A stretch of DNA of 64,000 bases from DASSUW01 sp963789005 (GTDB lineage: Bacteria > Actinomycetota > Thermoleophilia > Solirubrobacterales > Solirubrobacteraceae): positions 361,811 through 425,810 of the forward strand of contig CAWBIZ010000004.1 in the NCBI GenBank assembly GCA_963789005.1, written 5' to 3'. The notes beneath the pieces were generated by a model. That model worked only from the letters and a program-made list of their open reading frames with translations, did no database searches and had not been told where the DNA came from. This document shows, piece after piece, positions 41,936-49,536 of the stretch. How positions within the stretch are numbered: position 1 is the first letter of the stretch; each line of letters opens with the position of its first letter. A program made the translations under genes and the position numbers.

Positions 41936-43447
41936 CTACTCCTCGGAGTCGAACCAGTCGAAGGTGCGCGTGACCGCGCGCTTCCAGTACTTGTAGTACT
42001 CGTCGCGCGTGGAGGCGTCCATCGACGGCTCCCAGCGCTTGTCCTCGACCCAGTTCTCGCGCAGGTCCTCGACCTCGGCCCAGAAGCCGGTCGCGAGGCC
42101 GGCGGCGTAGGCCGCGCCCAGCGACGTCGTCTCGGGCACCTTCGGCCGGATGACCGGCACGCCGAGCAGGTCGGCCTGGAACTGCATCAGCAGGTCGTTG
42201 CCGACCATGCCGCCGTCGACCTTCAGCGACTCGAGGTCGACGCCGGAGTCCGCGTTCATGGCCTCGACCACCTCGCGGCTCTGGTAGGCGGTCGCCTCGA
42301 GCGTCGCCCGGGCGATGTGCCCGGCGTTGACGAACCGCGTCAGGCCGGCGAAGACACCGCGGGCGTTCGACTTCCAGTACGGCGCGAACAGGCCCGAGAA
42401 CGCGGGCACGATGTAGCAGCCGCCGTTGTCGTCGACCGACTTCGCGAGGTCCTCGACCTCCGGTGCCGCCTGGATCATCTTGAGGTTGTCGCGCAGCCAC
42501 TGCACGAGCGCGCCGGTGATCGCGATCGAGCCCTCGAGGCAGTAGATCGCGTCCTGATCGCCGATCTTGTAGCCGACGGTCGTCAGCAGGCCCGACTTCG
42601 ACTGCACCGCCTCGGTGCCGGTGTTGAGCAGCAGGAAGTTGCCCGTGCCGTACGTGTTCTTGGCCTCGCCGACCGCGAAGCACGTCTGGCCGAACGTCGC
42701 CGCCTGCTGGTCGCCGAGGTCGCCGGCGATCGCGACGCCCTGGAGGGAGCCGCCGGACGAGACCTCGCCGTAGACCTCGCTGGACGCCTTGATCTCCGGC
42801 AGCATCGCCCGCGGGACGCCCATGATGCCCATGATCTCCTCGTCCCACTGGAGGGACTTGAGGTCCATCAGCATCGTGCGGCTGGCGTTCGTCACGTCGG
42901 TGATGTGCAGACCGCCGTCGGTCCCGCCCGTGAGGTTCCACAGGAGCCAGGTGTCCATGTTGCCGAACAGCAGGTCGCCGGACTCCGCCTTGTCGGCGGC
43001 CCCGTCGACGTTGTCCAGGATCCAGCGGATCTTCGGCCCGGAGAAGTAGGTCGCCAGCGGCAGGCCGACCTTGTCCTGGAACCGGGCCTGGCCGCCGTCG
43101 CGCGAGAACTCGTCGACCAGTTTGTCGGTCCGCGTGTCCTGCCAGACGATCGCGTTGTGGACCGGCTCGCCGGTCGTCCGGTCCCACACCAGCGCCGTCT
43201 CGCGCTGGTTGGTGATGCCGACGCCGGCGATGTCGTCCGCGCTCGCGCCGGCCGAGGACATCGCCTCGTCGATCACCTCCTGCGTGCGCGCCCAGACCTC
43301 GTTCGCGTCGTGCTCGACCCAGCCCGGCTTGGGATAGATCTGCTCGTGCTCCTTCTGCGCGACGCTCACCACCTGGCCGCCGTGGTCGAACACCATGCAG
43401 CGCGTGCTGGTGGTGCCCTGGTCGATTGCTGCCGCGTACTTCGCCAT
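41936..43447 (-). CDS. glpK: Glycerol kinase
   Basis: GlpK phosphorylates glycerol to glycerol 3-phosphate with ATP. The 503-residue FGGY kinase opens with YAAAIDQGTTSTRCMVFD and has the substrate-site GITNQRET and the C-terminal KVDGGMVGNDLLMQFQADLL signature. ATG 43447 is preferred over TTG 43450 because GGAGGAG lies at good distance for it. The gene lies between glpF and glpX in the operon. Confidence 0.97.
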   Translation of the reverse strand: MAKYAAAIDQGTTSTRCMVFDHGGQVVSVAQKEHEQIYPKPGWVEHDANEVWARTQEVIDEAMSSAGASADDIAGVGITNQRETALVWDRTTGEPVHNAIVWQDTRTDKLVDEFSRDGGQARFQDKVGLPLATYFSGPKIRWILDNVDGAADKAESGDLLFGNMDTWLLWNLTGGTDGGLHITDVTNASRTMLMDLKSLQWDEEIMGIMGVPRAMLPEIKASSEVYGEVSSGGSLQGVAIAGDLGDQQAATFGQTCFAVGEAKNTYGTGNFLLLNTGTEAVQSKSGLLTTVGYKIGDQDAIYCLEGSIAITGALVQWLRDNLKMIQAAPEVEDLAKSVDDNGGCYIVPAFSGLFAPYWKSNARGVFAGLTRFVNAGHIARATLEATAYQSREVVEAMNADSGVDLESLKVDGGMVGNDLLMQFQADLLGVPVIRPKVPETTSLGAAYAAGLATGFWAEVEDLRENWVEDKRWEPSMDASTRDEYYKYWKRAVTRTFDWFDSEE

Positions 43448-43478
43448 CAAGCTCCTCCTCGATCTCTCAGTGGTTCGC

Positions 43479-44195
43479 TCAGCCCGGATAGAACGCCGCG
43501 AAGGCGGCCGCGGCCAGGGCGGCGCCGATCAGCGGCCCCACCACGGGCACCCACGAATAGCCCCAGTCCGAGCCGCCCTTGCCGGGGATCGGCAGGATGG
43601 CGTGGATGATGCGCGGCCCGAGGTCGCGCGCCGGGTTGATCGCGTACCCGGTCGGCCCGCCGAGCGAGAGGCCGATGGAGAGCACGATAAGGCCGACGAT
43701 CAGGCCGCCCAGCCCGGTGGCAGCGGTCGCCTCGTCGGCGAAGACCGCCATCACGCCGAACACCAGCACGAACGTTCCGACGACCTCGGTGATGATGTTG
43801 GCGACCGGGTTGCGGATCGCCGGAGCCGTGCAGAACACGGCCAGCTTGAGTCCCGGATCTTCGGTCTCGCGCCAGTGGTTGAGATACGACAACCAGACGA
43901 GCGTCGCGCCGATGAACGCGCCGACGAACTCCCCAGCGAAGTACTCGGGAACATCACCCCACTCGGTCCGGCCCTCGAGGGCGAACCCGAACGTGACCGC
44001 CGGGTTGAGATGCGCCCCGCTGAACTGGCCGACCGCGAACACGGCGATCATCACCGCCATCGCCCAACCCCAGGTGATGACGATCCAGCCGCCGTTCTGC
44101 GCTTTGGAGTGGTTCAGCAGCACCGCTGCCACCACGCCATCGCCGAGCAGAATCAGCAGCGCGGTACCGATCACCTCTGCGCCGAAGATGCTCAA
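43479..44195 (-). CDS. glpF: Glycerol uptake facilitator (aquaglyceroporin)
   Basis: This 238-residue MIP channel has six predicted helices and both NPA boxes (GAHLNPAVTFGF and YAINPARDLGPR). The Asp after the second NPA box is typical of glycerol-conducting members. It admits glycerol and possibly dihydroxyacetone. The start is TTG 44195, preceded by GGAGGA; a rare start may limit translation. Confidence 0.94.
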   Translation of the reverse strand: MSIFGAEVIGTALLILLGDGVVAAVLLNHSKAQNGGWIVITWGWAMAVMIAVFAVGQFSGAHLNPAVTFGFALEGRTEWGDVPEYFAGEFVGAFIGATLVWLSYLNHWRETEDPGLKLAVFCTAPAIRNPVANIITEVVGTFVLVFGVMAVFADEATAATGLGGLIVGLIVLSIGLSLGGPTGYAINPARDLGPRIIHAILPIPGKGGSDWGYSWVPVVGPLIGAALAAAAFAAFYPG

Positions 44196-44240
44196 GAGCT
44201 GTCCTCCTCCTCGTGCCGTTGACCCCGACGGGCCGGGACA

Positions 44241-44879
44241 CTACTCGCCTGCGGCGAACGCCGCAGTCGCGGCGCTCAGGAGCAGGTGCGTCGACGTCGC
44301 GCCGGGGTCCTGGTGGCCGACGCTCCGCGGCCCGAGGTAGCTCGCGCGGCCCTTGCGGGCCTCGAGCGGGATCGTCGCCCGCATGCCTTCCCCGGCCGCG
44401 TCGGCGGAGCGGCGGAGCGCGTCGCCGAGCTCCGCGCCCTCCTGCTCCGCATCGCGCAGCGCCGCCACCGCCGGCAGCAGCGCGTCGATCATCGTCTTGT
44501 CCTCCGGCTGGGCCTTGCCGCGGGACTGGACGCCCTTGGTGCCGGCGTCCAGCGCATCGGCCCAGCCGGCGAGGTCGAGCTCCTCGCGGCCCGCGCTCGC
44601 CGTCCCCATCTGCAGGAACAGCGTCCCGTACAGCGGCCCGGCGGCGCCGCCGACGCTCGACACGAGGGCCATGCCGACCGCCTTCAGGATCGCGCCGATG
44701 TCGTCGCCCTCGAGCGAGTCGAGCTTCTCGACCGCCTTGCGCATGCCGCGGTCCATGTTCGTCCCGTGGTCGCCGTCGCCGATCGCCGTGTCGAGCTTGA
44801 CGAGCTCGGCGCGGTGCTCGGCGACGTCCTCCGCGAAGCGGCCGATCCAGGCGCGGACCTCCGAGGCGGTGATGCTCAC
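44241..44879 (-). CDS. dhaL: Dihydroxyacetone kinase ADP-binding subunit DhaL
   Basis: DhaL carries ADP as a cofactor that is rephosphorylated by DhaM and then phosphorylates DHA held by DhaK. The 212-residue helical-barrel protein has the Mg-binding motif TAIGDGDHGTNM and SVGGAAGPLYG, plus SYLGPRSVGHQDPGA near the end. GTG start at 44879, 13 bases after dhaK. It is separate from DhaK, the PTS-dependent arrangement, in agreement with the DhaM fusion downstream. Confidence 0.95.
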   Translation of the reverse strand: MSITASEVRAWIGRFAEDVAEHRAELVKLDTAIGDGDHGTNMDRGMRKAVEKLDSLEGDDIGAILKAVGMALVSSVGGAAGPLYGTLFLQMGTASAGREELDLAGWADALDAGTKGVQSRGKAQPEDKTMIDALLPAVAALRDAEQEGAELGDALRRSADAAGEGMRATIPLEARKGRASYLGPRSVGHQDPGATSTHLLLSAATAAFAAGE

Positions 44880-44892
44880 GGCCGCGTGCGCC

Positions 44893-45891
44893 TCAGCACA
44901 CCCGGAGCGCGGGCGTGTCGGCGGGCGCGTCCCACAGCCGCGTCAGCTCGTCATCGAGCTTGAGCAGCGTGATCGAGCAGCCCGCCATCTCGAGCGATGT
45001 GATGTAGTCGCCGATCAGGCGCCGCTCGATCGTGATGCCGCGACCCTCGAGGAAGCGGACCAGCTCGCGATACACGATGTAGAGCTCGATCAGCGGCGTG
45101 CCGCCCATCCCGTTGACGAACGCGAGGACGCGGTCGCCGGACTCGAACGGCAGGTCCTCGACGATCGCCGTCGCCAGGCGGTCGACGACCTCGGAGGCGG
45201 GTCCCAGCTTCTCGCGGTAGCGGCCGGGCTCGCCGTGGATGCCGATCCCGATCTCCATCTCGTCGTCGGCGAGCTCGAAGCTCGGCTGGCCGGAGCCCGG
45301 GGTCACGCAGGGGGTGAGCGCCATGCCCATGCTGCGACCCTGGCCATTGACCTTGCGGCACAGCTCGGCCACCTCCGCCAGCGACTTGCGCTCCTCGGCC
45401 GCGGCGCCGCAGATCTTCTCGGCGATCACCGTGATGCCGACGCCGCGCCGGCCGGCGGTGTAGAGGCTGTCCTGGACCGCGACGTCGTCGTTGGTCACGA
45501 CCGCCTCGACTTCGATCCCCTCTCCCTGCGCGAGGTCGGCGGCCATCTCGAAGTTGAGCACGTCGCCGGTGTAGTTCTTGACGATGTGGAGGACACCCGC
45601 GCCGCCGTCGACGGCCTTGGTCGCCTCGAGCATCTGATCGGGCGTCGGCGACGTGAAGACCTCGCCGGGACATGCGGCGTCGAGCATCCCGCGCCCGACG
45701 AAGCCGCCGTGCATCGGCTCGTGGCCGGAGCCGCCGCCCGAGATGATCCCGACCTTGCCCTGGATCGGGGCGTCGGCGCGCACGATCACCATCGGCTCGT
45801 AGATCACCCGCACGTGGTCTGCGTGCGCGGCCTCGATCCCTTCAAGCGCCTCGCGAACCACGGCGTCGGGCTCGTTGATCAGCTTCTTCAT
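44893..45891 (-). CDS. dhaK: Dihydroxyacetone kinase substrate-binding subunit DhaK
   Basis: DhaK binds dihydroxyacetone covalently through a hemiaminal to a histidine, here H219 in GIGIHGEPG. The 332-residue product also has the ISGGGSGHEPMHGGFVG phosphate/substrate loop and HIVKNYTGD. It is the first gene of the glycerol/DHA operon. ATG 45891 has GGAGGA at normal spacing, and a canonical promoter lies about 45 bases upstream. No DhaR or DhaQ regulator is adjacent. Confidence 0.96.
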   Translation of the reverse strand: MKKLINEPDAVVREALEGIEAAHADHVRVIYEPMVIVRADAPIQGKVGIISGGGSGHEPMHGGFVGRGMLDAACPGEVFTSPTPDQMLEATKAVDGGAGVLHIVKNYTGDVLNFEMAADLAQGEGIEVEAVVTNDDVAVQDSLYTAGRRGVGITVIAEKICGAAAEERKSLAEVAELCRKVNGQGRSMGMALTPCVTPGSGQPSFELADDEMEIGIGIHGEPGRYREKLGPASEVVDRLATAIVEDLPFESGDRVLAFVNGMGGTPLIELYIVYRELVRFLEGRGITIERRLIGDYITSLEMAGCSITLLKLDDELTRLWDAPADTPALRVC

Positions 45892-45933
45892 GATGCTCCT
45901 CCACTCGGGTTCCGGCTCTGCCCCGGTGGGGAC

Positions 45934-45961
45934 CGTATAGGCGGCTGACGCCGCGGGTCAA
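45934..45961 (-). promoter_or_regulatory. Promoter of the dha-glp operon with a small palindrome in the spacer
   Basis: On the minus strand TTGACC (45961-45956), a 16-bp spacer and TATACG (45939-45934) form a near-consensus promoter about 42 bases before dhaK. The spacer contains the inverted repeat GCGGC/GCCGC (45941-45945/45950-45954), a possible operator. The stop codon of the upstream acyltransferase gene directly abuts the -35. Confidence 0.65.
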
Positions 45962-46900
45962 TCAAGCCGCGGAGGAGGAGTGCTCGCGCGCCTCGTACTC
46001 GTGCAGCGCACGGTGCATCACGAGGACGTCATGGGCCGGCGCCGCGGGCTCCGCGGGGAGGCCCTTGCGGTCCCAGAAGGCGCGCACCTCGTCCATGACC
46101 TCGCGGCGGTGCTCCTCGTCGCGCGACTCGATCGGCTCGCCGAAGCGGACCTCGACCTTGTGGCGGCGCGAGAGGAAGCGGCCCGGCCGGCGCTTCGGCC
46201 AGTTCTTCCCCGGGGGCATCGCGTCGTGGGTCCCGCTGACGTAGATCGGGACGATGTCGACGCCGTGGTGGGCGGCGATGACCGCGGCGCCGGAGTGGAC
46301 CTTGCCGATCTGGCCGTCGCGCGAGCGCGTGCCCTCCGGGAACATCAGGAGGTTCCAGCGCTGGCGGATCAGCCGGTCGACGTGATCCGTGGCACCGTTC
46401 GAGAGGCCGCCGCCGCTGCGGCCGAGCGGCACCGTGTTGAACAGCAGGGCAACGCCGTTGGCCGTCCAGCGCTTCTTGTAGAAGTAGTCGGCGGCGGCCG
46501 CGACCGCGGTGCGGTTGCGCCACTTGCGCGGGATCGCGCGCAGGATCGTGGGCGTGTCGAGATGGCTCGAGTGGTTCGCCACGAAGACGACCGGCGGCGT
46601 CAGGTCGTCGAAGATCTCCCGCCCCCGCGTGCGCCGCCGGAGGTAGTAGTCGGTCATCGGGCCGAGGACGAAGCTGAGCAGCCCCTCGCGAGCCGCTCGC
46701 GCGTAGCCGCAGCGCGCCCACGAGACGTCCATCTTGGCGTATTGGCGCGCGAGATCCGCGCCGCGCGAGCGCAGCTCGGTGCCCCGGGTGCGCAGCTCGG
46801 CGCCGCGGTTGCGCAGCTCCTCGGCGCTCGGTACGCGGTCGCGCAGATCCTTGATCTCGGTGGTGCGCTCCTTCGCGCGCTCGAATCTCCCGGGGGACAT
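45962..46900 (-). CDS. 1-acylglycerol-3-phosphate acyltransferase-like protein (PlsC family)
   Basis: This 312-residue acyltransferase has the HX4D catalytic box H110-SSHL-D115 and the FPEGTRS substrate-binding box. It should acylate (lyso)phosphatidate or a related glycerolipid at the membrane. An unusual N-terminal region (residues 29-50) has three 7-residue repeats of the R-x-R-G-x-E-L type, probably a short coiled helix, encoded by 21-bp DNA repeats. ATG 46900 was chosen because upstream in-frame codons run into the divergent gene. Confidence 0.87.
   Translation of the reverse strand: MSPGRFERAKERTTEIKDLRDRVPSAEELRNRGAELRTRGTELRSRGADLARQYAKMDVSWARCGYARAAREGLLSFVLGPMTDYYLRRRTRGREIFDDLTPPVVFVANHSSHLDTPTILRAIPRKWRNRTAVAAAADYFYKKRWTANGVALLFNTVPLGRSGGGLSNGATDHVDRLIRQRWNLLMFPEGTRSRDGQIGKVHSGAAVIAAHHGVDIVPIYVSGTHDAMPPGKNWPKRRPGRFLSRRHKVEVRFGEPIESRDEEHRREVMDEVRAFWDRKGLPAEPAAPAHDVLVMHRALHEYEAREHSSSAA
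46769..46822 (-). repeat. Three 21-bp tandem repeats in the acyltransferase gene
   Basis: GCGCAGCTCGG or a close variant begins at 46769, 46790 and 46811, exactly 21 bases apart. Each unit encodes seven residues of an Arg/Glu-rich helix. Such repeats are prone to copy-number change in frame. Confidence 0.7.
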
Positions 46901-46952
46901 GAGGGCTTGTACCCCGGCAGCGGCGAACGGTTTCGCACGCCTGCCGATCCCG

Positions 46953-46958
46953 TATGTT
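46953..46958 (+). promoter_or_regulatory. -10 element of the alkyl-DHAP-synthase-like gene
   Basis: TATGTT lies 6 bases before the ATG. The damaged paralogue at 63236 has the same TATGTTCG at the same distance, which supports both the promoter and the leaderless start. Confidence 0.6.
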
Positions 46959-46964
46959 CGGACC

Positions 46965-48614
46965 ATGAAGTGGTGGGGATGGGGTGACGACGACGTCGCG
47001 TTCACGCATGAGGACAAGCCCGAGCTCGGGCCGTTCCTGCATCGCCACCTCCTGATCGACGTCGACCGCGTGTCCTCACCGCGCGTCAGCTTCGGCGACC
47101 TCGACGTCCCCGAGCCGGCGGTGCCGGCGGGCCTCCGCGCGGCCCTCGAGGCCGCCGCCGGCGCCGAGCATGTCTCGCTCGATGCGCGCGACCGTGTCGT
47201 GCACGCCCGCGGCAAGAGCCTGCGCGACCTCGTGCGGCACCGGCGCGGCGACCTCGGCCGGCTACCGGACGTCGTCGTCCGCCCCGGCGGCGAGGAGGCG
47301 GTGGCGGCGGTCCTGCGCGCGGCGCTCGACGCCGACGCCGTCGTCATCCCGTTCGGCGGCGGGTCCAACATCTCGGGCAGCCTCGAGCCCCCGGCGGCCG
47401 AGACCCGCACCGTCGTCTCGGTCGACCTCGGCCGCATGGACCAGCTGCTCTCGATCGACGAGACCGCGCGCCTTGCGCGCGTCCAGTCCGGCGTGTCCGG
47501 CCCGCGGCTCGAGGAGCAGCTGAACGCGCGCGGATGGACGCTCGGCCACTTCCCGGACAGCTTCGCGTACTCGACGCTCGGCGGGTGGATCGCCACGCGC
47601 TCCTCGGGGATGCAGTCCGACAAGTACGGCGACGTCGCCGACCTCCTGCGGGCCGTGCGCGTGGTGACGCCGTCGGGCGTGCTCGCCACCCGCCCCGTGC
47701 CGGCGACGTCGACCGGTCCGAGCGTGCGCGAGATGATCCTCGGCAGCGAGGGCCGGCTCGGGATCGTCTGCGAGGCGACGGTCCACGTGCACCGGGTGCC
47801 CGTCCGGCGGACGATCCTCGGCTACCTGCTGCCGACCTGGGCGGCCGGCCTCGCCGCCATGCACGACATCGCGGCGAGCGAGGCGACGCCGAGCGTGACG
47901 CGGGTGTCGGACGCCAGGGAGACGCAGTTCTCGTTCGCCACGCGGAAGGCGCCGACGCCGCTCGACCGGGTCAAGTCGCGGGCGCTGGCCGAGTTCCTGC
48001 GTCGCCGTCGCGGCTTCGACGTCGACGCCATGTGCCTGGCGTTCATCGGCTACGAGGGCAGCGAGCGCCACGTGCGATCGCAGCGCAAGCTCGTCGGGCG
48101 CATCGTCTCCGGCCACGGCGGCCTCTGCATCGGCAGCGGTCCGGGCGTCCTCTACGACCAGAAGAAGTTCGACACGCCCTACATCCGCGACTACCTCCTG
48201 GATCGCGGCGCTCTCGGCGACGTGTCCGAGACGGCCGCGCCCTGGAGCCGGCTCGCGGAGGTGCACGGCAACGTGGTCAGCGCCGCGCAGGCGGCCTTCG
48301 CGTCGCTCGGCGTGCCCGGCTACGTCATGTGCCACCTGTCGCACTCGTACCACTCGGGCGCGTGCCTGTACTTCACCTTCGCGTTCAGACCGTCGGGAGC
48401 GCGCGACCCACTGGCGGACTACGACGCCGTCAAGTCCGCGGTCCAGCAGACGTTCGTGGACTCGGGCGCCACGCTGTCGCATCACCACGGGGTGGGCACC
48501 GAGCACGCCCAGTGGCTGGAGCAGGACATCTCGGCGCCCGGCGTGACGATGGTGCGGGCGCTGTTCGACGGGGTCGATCCGGGGGGAAACCTCAACCCGG
48601 GGAAGATCGTCTGA
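46965..48614 (+). CDS. FAD-linked oxidase, alkyldihydroxyacetonephosphate synthase-like
   Basis: This 549-residue flavoenzyme is of the VAO/AGPS family. The FAD domain has VVVRPGGEEAV and VVIPFGGGSNISGS; the cap and C-terminal region have CHLSHSYHSGACLYFTF and the HHH triad at 506-508 (LSHHHGVGTEH), as in eukaryotic alkyl-DHAP synthase. Those residues exchange the acyl chain of acyl-DHAP for a fatty alcohol, forming the ether bond. D-lactate/glycolate oxidases are relatives but lack HHH. It stands among DHAP- and G3P-producing genes and two acyltransferases. ATG 46965 (MKWWGWGD) is 6 bases after a -10. Confidence 0.86.
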   Translation: MKWWGWGDDDVAFTHEDKPELGPFLHRHLLIDVDRVSSPRVSFGDLDVPEPAVPAGLRAALEAAAGAEHVSLDARDRVVHARGKSLRDLVRHRRGDLGRLPDVVVRPGGEEAVAAVLRAALDADAVVIPFGGGSNISGSLEPPAAETRTVVSVDLGRMDQLLSIDETARLARVQSGVSGPRLEEQLNARGWTLGHFPDSFAYSTLGGWIATRSSGMQSDKYGDVADLLRAVRVVTPSGVLATRPVPATSTGPSVREMILGSEGRLGIVCEATVHVHRVPVRRTILGYLLPTWAAGLAAMHDIAASEATPSVTRVSDARETQFSFATRKAPTPLDRVKSRALAEFLRRRRGFDVDAMCLAFIGYEGSERHVRSQRKLVGRIVSGHGGLCIGSGPGVLYDQKKFDTPYIRDYLLDRGALGDVSETAAPWSRLAEVHGNVVSAAQAAFASLGVPGYVMCHLSHSYHSGACLYFTFAFRPSGARDPLADYDAVKSAVQQTFVDSGATLSHHHGVGTEHAQWLEQDISAPGVTMVRALFDGVDPGGNLNPGKIV

Positions 48615-48964
48615 CTTCGGTCGCGGACTTCCTCGAGGCGATGGGCGCCGCCGGCAACCCGGGCGTCAAGGAGTTCTTCACCGGCAAGCGCTCGCTCTTC
48701 CGGCGCACGCCGGTCGTGCGCGGGTGGATCGTGCGGCCGGTCGACCGCGAGGACTTCGAGGAGCCGCGCCGGTACGTGCCGGGGCTGGTGCTGAGCGTCG
48801 AGGGGCGCCTGCACCGGCTCGACAGCGAGCTGCGCGGCTGGGGCCAGCGCGACTTCCCGCGCTACGACCACACCGTCTCGCTCGAGGCCGTCGACCCGCC
48901 GCGCGCCGACCGGCTCCCGGCCGAGCTCACGGAGGCGCTCACCGCCCGCGGCGTCGACGCCTGA
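48611..48964 (+). CDS. Conserved protein of unknown function, partner of the alkyl-DHAP-synthase-like gene
   Basis: This ~117-residue protein shares its core with the product of the gene at 59178-59732. Shared segments include FLEAM-AAGNPG, RPVDREDFE, PGLVL, HRLDSELRGWGQRDFP and a C-terminal PP-(A/E)-x-RL. It lacks the zinc ribbon of that paralogue. The conserved part begins right at the upstream stop. CTG 48611 overlaps that stop as CTGA, and ATG 48641 is the first ATG, so the start is uncertain. Coupling with the oxidase gene, and a second pairing of the two families at 59-63 kb, suggest related work. No known domain is recognised. Confidence 0.62.
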   Translation: MTSVADFLEAMGAAGNPGVKEFFTGKRSLFRRTPVVRGWIVRPVDREDFEEPRRYVPGLVLSVEGRLHRLDSELRGWGQRDFPRYDHTVSLEAVDPPRADRLPAELTEALTARGVDA

Positions 48965-48976
48965 CGCGCTCCTCGG

Positions 48977-49489
48977 TCAGCGCGGTCCGCTGGCTACGAG
49001 GTGCGCGGCCGACCCGTGGCCGTTGGAGGCGACGGCCGCCTCGTCGACCGGCTCGAGGTCGTCGGCGGGCGGGTTGAGCCGGCGCTCGAGCTCGCCGAGC
49101 ACAAAGCCGAACAGCAGGTGGCGCCAGGTGGCCTGCGCGAACGCGCGGCCGCTGCCCCACAGCCGCGGCTCGACGATCGCGGTCGCCGGCCATGTGGCCA
49201 GGTGCTCGGCGAGCCCCGCCAGCGGGCCGCGCAGCACGGGCGGCACCGGGAGGCTCGGGGCGAGGCCGGCATAGACGGCCCCGAACACCGCCCCGTTCTG
49301 CAGGTGCAGGAAGGTGCCGATCGCGCCCTCGGCGGGGCGCCCGCGGGCCACGAGCCGGCCCAGCAGCTCGGCGTCGTCGTAGTCGAGGTCGAAGGCGCGC
49401 TTGTCCAGCGGCTGCTGGGCGAGCCAGACGGCCGCGGCCAGGCTCCCGGCGAGCGCGCCGCGGAGCGAGCGGGTGCGGTCGAAGGCCAT
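48977..49489 (-). CDS. Conserved membrane-associated protein of unknown function
   Basis: This 170-residue protein has several moderately hydrophobic segments (SLRGALAGSLAAAVWLAQQ, GTFLHLQNGAVFGAVYAGLA, HLLFGFVLGELERRL) and resembles small actinobacterial integral membrane proteins without assigned function. ATG 49489 has TACAGT 10 bases upstream on the minus strand. It is divergent from the PlsC-GpsA gene. Confidence 0.6.
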   Translation of the reverse strand: MAFDRTRSLRGALAGSLAAAVWLAQQPLDKRAFDLDYDDAELLGRLVARGRPAEGAIGTFLHLQNGAVFGAVYAGLAPSLPVPPVLRGPLAGLAEHLATWPATAIVEPRLWGSGRAFAQATWRHLLFGFVLGELERRLNPPADDLEPVDEAAVASNGHGSAAHLVASGPR

Positions 49490-49536
49490 GCTGCGGGCAA
49501 CTGTAACGAGCGGCGTTGGCGCGGGTACCGCTGTGA

